Source: Roseburia sp.
GTDB taxonomy: Bacteria; Bacillota; Clostridia; Lachnospirales; Lachnospiraceae
Direction of reading: 5' to 3'
Assembly (NCBI GenBank): GCA_017626625.1
Contig: JAGAIK010000527.1
Coordinates: 1-10,663 of the forward strand
Length of the DNA stretch: 10,663 nucleotides
Under the pieces are notes generated by a model. The model did no database searches and was not told where the DNA came from. It worked only from the letters and a program-made list of their open reading frames with translations. Of this stretch, positions 6,701-10,663 are shown piece by piece; the first letter of the stretch is position 1; each line of letters opens with the position of its first letter. A program made the translations under genes and the position numbers.

Positions 6701-7321
6701 TATCTGGTAAAGGACGCCGTGGTGCCGGAGCAGATTTTCTGGCAAATCACCATGCGCTACAGCCACGGGGCAGAGTTAAACGACGCCTGCAGATTAGGCT
6801 TGTTAAAATACCTTGCGGCGAAGGAGGAGCGGAAGCGGGAGCAGTCGGAGCTGGCGGATGAGCTGTTAGAGCTTTATACCGGAAAAAACATCTATTTTGC
6901 CTTTTACCGCCAGTTTGAAAAGAAGCTGATTTTAAAATACCATCTCTACGATAAATTTTTCGTGGAGTATCATGCGGAGCCAAAGAAACGCATCCTGCTC
7001 CATTACAGCTTTGACGGCGTCCATTACAGGGAGGAGGAGCTGCAGGAGGTTTATGATGGTATTTATGTGAAGCAGTTTATCCTGTTTTTCGGGGAAACGG
7101 TGCAGTATTATATGGTGGAAAACAGCGGCGGGGAGCCGAAGGTGACGGAGAGCGGCAGTATTTCGAACCAGAGCGTTCTGGAAAATGAGGGCGGCAGATA
7201 TGGAAAATTAAACGAGCTGCTGCTCCATGAGACGTTAGAGGAGACCGAGGCGCTGAAGCGGGAATTAAAGAATTATTACAAAATGAAACGTGTCACGGAG
7301 GAAGTTTTTGATTTGCTTTAG
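3788..7321 (+). CDS. DUF5717 family protein (large beta-domain and helical solenoid protein)
   Basis: This is a 1177-residue protein with no signal peptide and no membrane span, so probably cytoplasmic. From memory the N-terminal pattern (LARGKFEQEKP, then YSSNPRMECLTPQFEG and NQGEYNLSF) is that of DUF5717 in Lachnospiraceae; its function is unknown. Residues 25-115 and about 200-288 read as two Ig-like beta-sandwich domains. From about 298 to 680 the protein is a run of amphipathic helices with TPR/HEAT-like spacing. A third beta segment (about 687-735) interrupts it, more helices follow, and a last beta domain lies at about 1067-1121 before a charged helical tail. The architecture suggests a scaffold. 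The start is TTG, with AGGGG (3778-3782) five bases upstream; no ATG is available near the conserved N-terminus. The stop codon lies in the first of four 37-bp tandem repeats. It leads the operon with DUF5716, TPR and coiled-coil genes. Confidence 0.8.
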   Translation: MRRRIQQLARGKFEQEKPSPVFSTDKVDIEVLEGKDFSGDFVITSTNRNMMRGVIYSSNPRMECLTPQFEGEEVRIRYQFHSNGLVEGDIQKGEFSIVMNQGEYNLSFVASVSRLYADSSIGKIKNLNDFTNLAKESFDEAYRLFYSKNFKNILKPEEQREHLIYEGLREGNPSGQKIEEFLTACHKKPKVMVSLPVTEAEFYGVTASRRETLELKKEPWGYADIRVTSDADFLQPEKQRLAEEDFIGSVCTFDYYIKEELLHAGKNFGRLRFELPTGNLDFTVYVSGAEKKETPEKSVLRDSQECLARLMELYLDYRLKRIVTGAWARESGQILDHLSVLLPEEPIYPLMKAQALIINRQKQEAAWIMEDFKRQCIHRDSPEWGYYLYLCTLVQREPSYVDRLTAEIEEIFRKNPDSSLLFWVLLFVKEEYCANSGKRLKAIEERMALERSPYFYLEAYYLIWQDPYLLTKLEDFELSILNWAVKQNVLTKELAAQVIDILPAKKEFSKSLYRILEKCYEVSPKEEVLAAVCGYLIKSQRFGQEYHRWYALGIKEEIRLTGLYEAYLMSLDGRTVVEVPKVIQMYFQYDSKIPYQQKAVLFVNIIAAKEKEPEVYQKYQRTMEQFAMEQIEAGHINDNLAVIYGEMLKSGTLNEELGKQLSTLLFTHKFTCFTDRAAKLYVYQRELKEPFVANVMGGTAYFPAYTENYCLVIEDSYGNRFCETLDYTDEPLMNPELFIDRCQRAAATERSYMLYRMRGKTGYQDFSEEDGTYFLPLLSDEKVSEDYKAKLQPELVRYYLKRAYSPLVGKYLLELDYAISTAESRRFLIEALVEEHLYEKAYGLVQVYGYDYLGNGAQVALCSYAIEKAGFEEDDFLSGFAESTFRAGKYNDVILIYLCKYYNGATKTMEELWKAAGAFEIDTFDLEERIITQMLYSTDYVACIDEIYDSYTAGGGRELVCMAYLSYFAHAYLVKDAVVPEQIFWQITMRYSHGAELNDACRLGLLKYLAAKEERKREQSELADELLELYTGKNIYFAFYRQFEKKLILKYHLYDKFFVEYHAEPKKRILLHYSFDGVHYREEELQEVYDGIYVKQFILFFGETVQYYMVENSGGEPKVTESGSISNQSVLENEGGRYGKLNELLLHETLEETEALKRELKNYYKMKRVTEEVFDLL

Positions 7322-7431
7322 GAAACGTGTCACGGAGAAAGTTTTTGATTTGCTTTCGAAAACGTGTCACGGAGGAAGTTTTTGATTTGCTTTCGAAAAC
7401 GTGTCACGGAGGAAGTTAAGATTTGCTTTCG
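7288..7431 (+). repeat. Four tandem copies of a 37-bp unit at the DUF5717-DUF5716 junction
   Basis: Copies begin at 7288, 7325, 7362 and 7399, exactly 37 bp apart. Copy 1 is coding: it holds the last codons of the DUF5717 gene and its TAG stop. Copies 2 and 3 fill the gap and differ by one base; copy 4 is degenerate and one base shorter in its middle. Copies 1, 3 and 4 contain the ribosome binding site-like CACGGAGGAAGTT (copy 2 has GGAGAA), and every copy contains the near-palindrome CGTGTCACG. As 37 is not a multiple of 3, each copy lies in a new frame. The array looks like a duplication of the gene's 3' end. Confidence 0.9.
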
Positions 7432-7455
7432 GCAGATATGGATATGAGAGGGAAA

Positions 7456-8682
7456 ATGGGAAATAAATATTATCTTGGCATTGACATGGATGATGAAAAT
7501 GCCATCGTCAGTTTTTTTCAACCGAATATGAGAGAGCCGGAGACGGTGAGTACCGTGGCGGGAGGCGAGATTTTCCAGATTCCTCTGGTGGTGGCGAAAA
7601 AGCAGGGCTTAGGTCAGTGGTTCATCGGGGAAGAGGCGAAAAAGATTGCCTTGCAGCAGCGGGAAAACGAGGTGAAGCACCTTCTTTCCCGGGCGTTGGG
7701 AGAGGAAACCGTCTGTGTGGAGGGAGAGAATTTTTCTGCAAAGGAGCTGCTTGCCCTGTACCTGAAAAAATTAATTTATATGGCGGGCAGGCTGGGAAAT
7801 CCGCTGCAGCCGGATAAGGTGGTGATTTCCCTAGAGCGGCTTTCCAGAGAGGCGACGAAGCTGTTTTTGGGGATTGCAGGGGCGGCGGGACTTGCGGAAG
7901 ACCAGGTGACGTTGATTGACAGACGGGAAAGTTTCTATTATTTTATATATAACCAGAAAAATGAACTCTGGCTTCATGATGTCTGCCTCTTTGACTGCCG
8001 GGGAAATGATATCCACTGCTGTCTGGCACAGCGGAATATCCATACCACGCCCCAGTTGATTACCATGGCGGAGGACGTAAAACACATGGATTCCACCAAA
8101 AGGGACGAGGCATTTTTGCAGATTGCCACAGGGCAGTTCAAAGGTCATATCGTGTCGGCGGTGTATCTGGTGGGGGACGGATTTGACGGCGGCTGGTTAA
8201 AGGAGTCCTTAAATTTTATCTGCAGGGGCAGAAAAGCCTTTATGGGAAAGAACCTTTATTCCAAGGGTGCCTGCTATGCGGCGGCGGTGAAGGAGGGGAC
8301 GAAGGACTGGGCGTTTGTCTACATGGGTGACAATGAGATGAAGGTCAATGTCAGCTTAAAGGTTTCCAATCTGGGAAAGACAGAGCTTTATACGCTGATT
8401 ACTGCCGGGGATAACTGGTATGAGACGGTGGGGGAGTGTGAAGTCATTTTGGACGGCACGCCGGAGATTGATTTCTGGCTCCAGACCCCAAACAGCAGGG
8501 AGGCAAAGCTTGAGAAGATAGAGCTGGCGGATTTGCCGAAGCGCCCCCCAAAGACCACCAGGCTTCGGATTACAGCGAAACCCCTGTCCGACAGAGAAGT
8601 GCAGATTGTGATGAAGGATATGGGCTTCGGGGAGATTTTTAAAAGCTCCGATAAGAGCTGGGAGTACGTTATGGCACTGTAA
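7456..8682 (+). CDS. DUF5716 family protein, actin/Hsp70-like ATPase fold (degenerate)
   Basis: The protein has 408 residues from ATG 7456. I recognise it from memory as DUF5716, an uncharacterised family found beside DUF5717. The N-terminus YYLGIDMDDENAIVSFF matches the first phosphate-binding strand pair of actin/Hsp70 proteins, with D10 in the place of the conserved Asp but without the usual GTTNS. LFDCRGNDIHCCL (about 178-190) resembles the second phosphate motif. VYLVGDGFDGGW (236-247) followed by RGR-FMGKNLYSKGA (257-272) resembles the adenosine motif. The C-terminal 110 residues look beta-rich, like a substrate- or partner-binding domain. Start choice is uncertain: AGAGGG (7447-7452) is close to ATG 7456, which fits where the fold begins; TTG 7423 has GGAGGA from repeat copy 4 nine bases upstream and would add 11 residues. 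ATPase activity is inferred, and catalytic residues appear partly lost. Confidence 0.75.
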   Translation: MGNKYYLGIDMDDENAIVSFFQPNMREPETVSTVAGGEIFQIPLVVAKKQGLGQWFIGEEAKKIALQQRENEVKHLLSRALGEETVCVEGENFSAKELLALYLKKLIYMAGRLGNPLQPDKVVISLERLSREATKLFLGIAGAAGLAEDQVTLIDRRESFYYFIYNQKNELWLHDVCLFDCRGNDIHCCLAQRNIHTTPQLITMAEDVKHMDSTKRDEAFLQIATGQFKGHIVSAVYLVGDGFDGGWLKESLNFICRGRKAFMGKNLYSKGACYAAAVKEGTKDWAFVYMGDNEMKVNVSLKVSNLGKTELYTLITAGDNWYETVGECEVILDGTPEIDFWLQTPNSREAKLEKIELADLPKRPPKTTRLRITAKPLSDREVQIVMKDMGFGEIFKSSDKSWEYVMAL

Positions 8683-8694
8683 GAAAGGGGAAAT

Positions 8695-9534
8695 ATGGGC
8701 GAACTGATTTTATGCAGACAACAGATAGCGGCAATGCCCTATTACATAGAGACGGTTTCTTTGAATGTCTATTCCCTGGAGGAACTGTGCTATTATGTGC
8801 AGAACAATCTCTATCTCATGGAGCAGGATTTCATGGAGGAAGAGCTTTGCCGCTGGGTGGAAGAAGAACTAAAGCTAAAGGAAACGGCGCAGCAGTTGCG
8901 GGAGATAAGGGACACGGGAGGAACCCTCTCGGAATTTGTGCTCTGCCTGTTGTCCGCATCGGGCTATTTTAACGCCGGGGAGCTGAAAAGCATCCGGCAG
9001 ACGCTTCAGGAAATGGAGAATAAAACCGATTTCGAGTGCGGCAAGATAAGGGCGGACCGTTATATGGAAAACAAGAGATATATTTCCGCCGTTTATGAGT
9101 ACCGGAAGCTTTTAAAGGAAACCCTGGGACAGCCGGAAGAGGGAAAGATGGAAAATCCGGTGGTTGTGGGGGACGTATGGCACAATCTGGGGACGGCATA
9201 TGCCAGGCTGTTTCTCTTTGAACAGGCGGCGGGCTGTTACAGCCATGCCTATGAGTTAAACCATAACCCGAAATCCCTAAAGGAGTGTCTGTTTGCTTAC
9301 CGCTGTCTGAAGGATGAAAGAGGCTTTAAGCGCAAGGCGGCAGCCGGGTTTTTGAGTGAGGCGCAGGCAGCGGAGCTTGCCGGGGAATTGACCGAAGCAG
9401 GCAGGAGTCGGGAAATACAGGAGTTTGAAGCGGAGTTAGAGGAAGCCTTTGCAGTAAAAGAACAGGGATTAGAGAGGGCGGAGGAACTGTTGGCAGAATG
9501 GAAAGAAGAATACCGAAGGAACTGTAGAATATGA
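8695..9534 (+). CDS. TPR-like repeat protein of the DUF5717/DUF5716 operon
   Basis: A 279-residue soluble protein lacks a signal peptide or membrane span. It starts 12 bases after the DUF5716 stop at an ATG preceded by AAAGGGG (8684-8690). The first 110 residues are helical (MEEELCRWVEEEL and similar) and match no family I know by name. Residues about 114-148 (ADRYMENKRYISAVYEYRKLL) and about 158-192 (VWHNLGTAYARLFLFEQAAGC) are two tetratricopeptide-like repeats, the second with canonical W-x-x-L-G-x-A-Y spacing. TPRs bind partner proteins. The last 60 residues are a strongly charged Glu/Ala-rich helix, probably a coiled coil. The stop codon overlaps the next start (ATGA), implying translational coupling and fixed stoichiometry with the membrane protein. 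It may be an adaptor between the large scaffold and the membrane component; that is inference. Confidence 0.8.
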   Translation: MGELILCRQQIAAMPYYIETVSLNVYSLEELCYYVQNNLYLMEQDFMEEELCRWVEEELKLKETAQQLREIRDTGGTLSEFVLCLLSASGYFNAGELKSIRQTLQEMENKTDFECGKIRADRYMENKRYISAVYEYRKLLKETLGQPEEGKMENPVVVGDVWHNLGTAYARLFLFEQAAGCYSHAYELNHNPKSLKECLFAYRCLKDERGFKRKAAAGFLSEAQAAELAGELTEAGRSREIQEFEAELEEAFAVKEQGLERAEELLAEWKEEYRRNCRI

Positions 9535-10663
9535 AGAAAAAAGCACATTTTTGGGATAAATGGAAAAAGAAAGATACCTTTGAGGCAAAGTTTGAGGAAT
9601 TAGATGCCACGGTCCTAACGGAAAAGGACTACCGCAACAGCACCAGAATCGAGCAGTATGTGGTGGAGCGGTTAGAGCAGATGATTGATGTCACCAAAGA
9701 AATCGAGGATGAAAAGGCGGAGTACCGCATTGTCACCTCCTATCTGAATGACATTCACAAGATAGAAGAACTGCCGGAGGAGGAGCGGAAAAAAATCGAA
9801 GAGACTGCGGTGAACGTGGTGCAGCTAAACACGGCGCGGAATGGATTTTTAAATTCCACCAAAAAGCTGACAGACGCCCAGTTTGCCCAGCTAGAGCGGG
9901 AGGAAAAGGAAATTCCGGATGCCATCAGGCGTCTTGCCGCCAACGAGGCTTACCAGGATACGGTAAAGCAGGATATGAAATATTTAGAGCGGGAAAAATC
10001 GCGTTTCCTGCTGCACAAGGAATATTTAAGCAGCCAGCAGCATACGCTGAAACGTCTTTTGTATGTGATTACGGGAATTGTGATAGCGGCGCTGGTGGCA
10101 TTGGCGGCAGTGCAGGGATTTACCGGAATTGACGTATATTATGGTTTTCTGGTGCTGGTTTTCTTAGCCGTGGTCAGTGTCTGCGGTGTTTCCTTAAAAA
10201 TTATGAAAAACAATACGGAAATACAGGTGGCGGAGCAGAGCATTAACCGTGCCATTACGCTGCTTAATAAGGTGAAATTTAAGTATGTCAATATCACCAA
10301 TGCCATTGACTATGCCTGTGAAAAATACCATGTAAGGCGCTCGGCGGAATTAAACCAGATGTGGGAGTTTTATATGGAAGCGGTGAAGGAGCGGGAAAAA
10401 TACCAGCGTACCAGCGAGGATTTAGACTATTTCAACGGCAGGCTGGTGAGAATTCTGAACAACTACCAGCTCTATGACCCGCAGATATGGACAACGCAGG
10501 CGGCGGCTTTAGTAGACCACAAGGAGATGGTGGAAATCACCCATAATCTTGTGGCACGCAGGCAGAAGCTCCGGGATAGAATGGAGTATAACCTCAACGT
10601 GATTCAGGAGCAGAAGAAGGAGGCGGAACAGCTTCTTGACAAAGTCGGGGATAAGAAGCCCCA
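9531..10663 (+). CDS. Coiled-coil protein with two membrane spans, 3' end beyond window
   Basis: The ATG at 9531 overlaps the preceding TGA by 4 bases (ATGA), and the frame stays open to the window end, so 377 residues are visible and the C-terminus is missing. Residues 1-170 are highly charged and helical (long Glu/Lys runs; about 45-165 probably coiled coil). Two adjacent hydrophobic segments, about 176-197 and 202-224, form a membrane hairpin with only a few residues (TGID) outside. Residues 225-377 are again cytoplasmic and helical, with a second coiled-coil region. By the positive-inside rule (KR before the first span, K-rich after the second) both long arms face the cytoplasm. No enzyme motif is visible and I do not recognise a named family. 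It is the likely membrane anchor for the DUF5716/DUF5717 complex. No separate ribosome binding site beyond a weak AAGGA (9516-9520) is seen, which fits translational coupling. Confidence 0.82.
   Translation, partial: MKKKAHFWDKWKKKDTFEAKFEELDATVLTEKDYRNSTRIEQYVVERLEQMIDVTKEIEDEKAEYRIVTSYLNDIHKIEELPEEERKKIEETAVNVVQLNTARNGFLNSTKKLTDAQFAQLEREEKEIPDAIRRLAANEAYQDTVKQDMKYLEREKSRFLLHKEYLSSQQHTLKRLLYVITGIVIAALVALAAVQGFTGIDVYYGFLVLVFLAVVSVCGVSLKIMKNNTEIQVAEQSINRAITLLNKVKFKYVNITNAIDYACEKYHVRRSAELNQMWEFYMEAVKEREKYQRTSEDLDYFNGRLVRILNNYQLYDPQIWTTQAAALVDHKEMVEITHNLVARRQKLRDRMEYNLNVIQEQKKEAEQLLDKVGDKKP

Noticed and set aside
6270..6983. Minus-strand frames inside the DUF5717 gene
   Set aside because: Products are Pro/Arg/His-rich shadows with no start signals; the plus-strand frame is continuous through the region.
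7319..7321. Possible premature stop or frameshift at the end of DUF5717
   Set aside because: Changing the TAG to the TCG seen in the other copies would add only about nine residues before the next stop, and the frame is then lost in the repeats; the gene end looks natural rather than broken.
7288..7431. CRISPR-like array
   Set aside because: The 37-bp units abut with no unique spacers, only four copies exist, and the first copy is coding sequence. It is a tandem duplication.
7330..7521. 63-codon minus-strand frame across the 37-bp repeats
   Set aside because: Its C-terminal repetitiveness comes only from the DNA repeat; it has no ribosome binding site and lies antisense to the DUF5716 start.

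Overview
The window looks like a chromosomal segment of a Gram-positive Clostridia, most likely a Lachnospiraceae gut anaerobe. The reasons are strong GGAGG-type ribosome binding sites, AT-rich intergenic spacers with sigma-A-like promoters, a small holin-like toxin locus typical of this group, and large proteins that I recognise from memory as the Lachnospiraceae-restricted DUF5717 and DUF5716 families. No database search was possible, so all family names rest on motif recognition. I see no rRNA, tRNA, transposase, phage gene or CRISPR array.

Left part (1-2248). The window opens inside the 3' end of a DUF4173/DUF4153-like membrane protein gene, closed by a hairpin terminator. Convergent to it is an AraC-family regulator with a cupin sensor domain. 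The regulator is divergent from a LacA/Maa-type sugar O-acetyltransferase. The 120-bp spacer between them carries a perfect -10 for the regulator, an AT inverted repeat and a 9-bp direct repeat 52 bp apart, so the regulator plausibly controls itself and the acetyltransferase.

Middle (2249-3787). The apparently empty 2249-2610 region holds a complete type I toxin-antitoxin candidate. It has a 38-aa membrane toxin on the minus strand and, on the plus strand, a consensus promoter, three stem-loops and an intrinsic terminator for an antisense RNA. This RNA overlaps the toxin mRNA 3' end. The toxin leader contains an anti-Shine-Dalgarno segment. Next comes a stand-alone HisC/CobD-like PLP aminotransferase on the minus strand. 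Its promoter is interleaved with that of the large plus-strand operon through a palindromic double -10.

Right part (3788-10663). Four plus-strand genes form one operon. They encode a 1177-aa DUF5717 protein (beta domains plus helical solenoid), a DUF5716 protein resembling a degenerate actin/Hsp70-fold ATPase, a TPR-like protein, and a coiled-coil protein with two membrane spans that runs off the window. The first two genes are separated by four tandem copies of a 37-bp unit derived from the end of the DUF5717 gene. The other junctions are tight (12-bp gap, then a 4-bp ATGA overlap). Together they look like an uncharacterised envelope-associated complex with a nucleotide-binding component, scaffold proteins and a membrane anchor. 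That role is inference.
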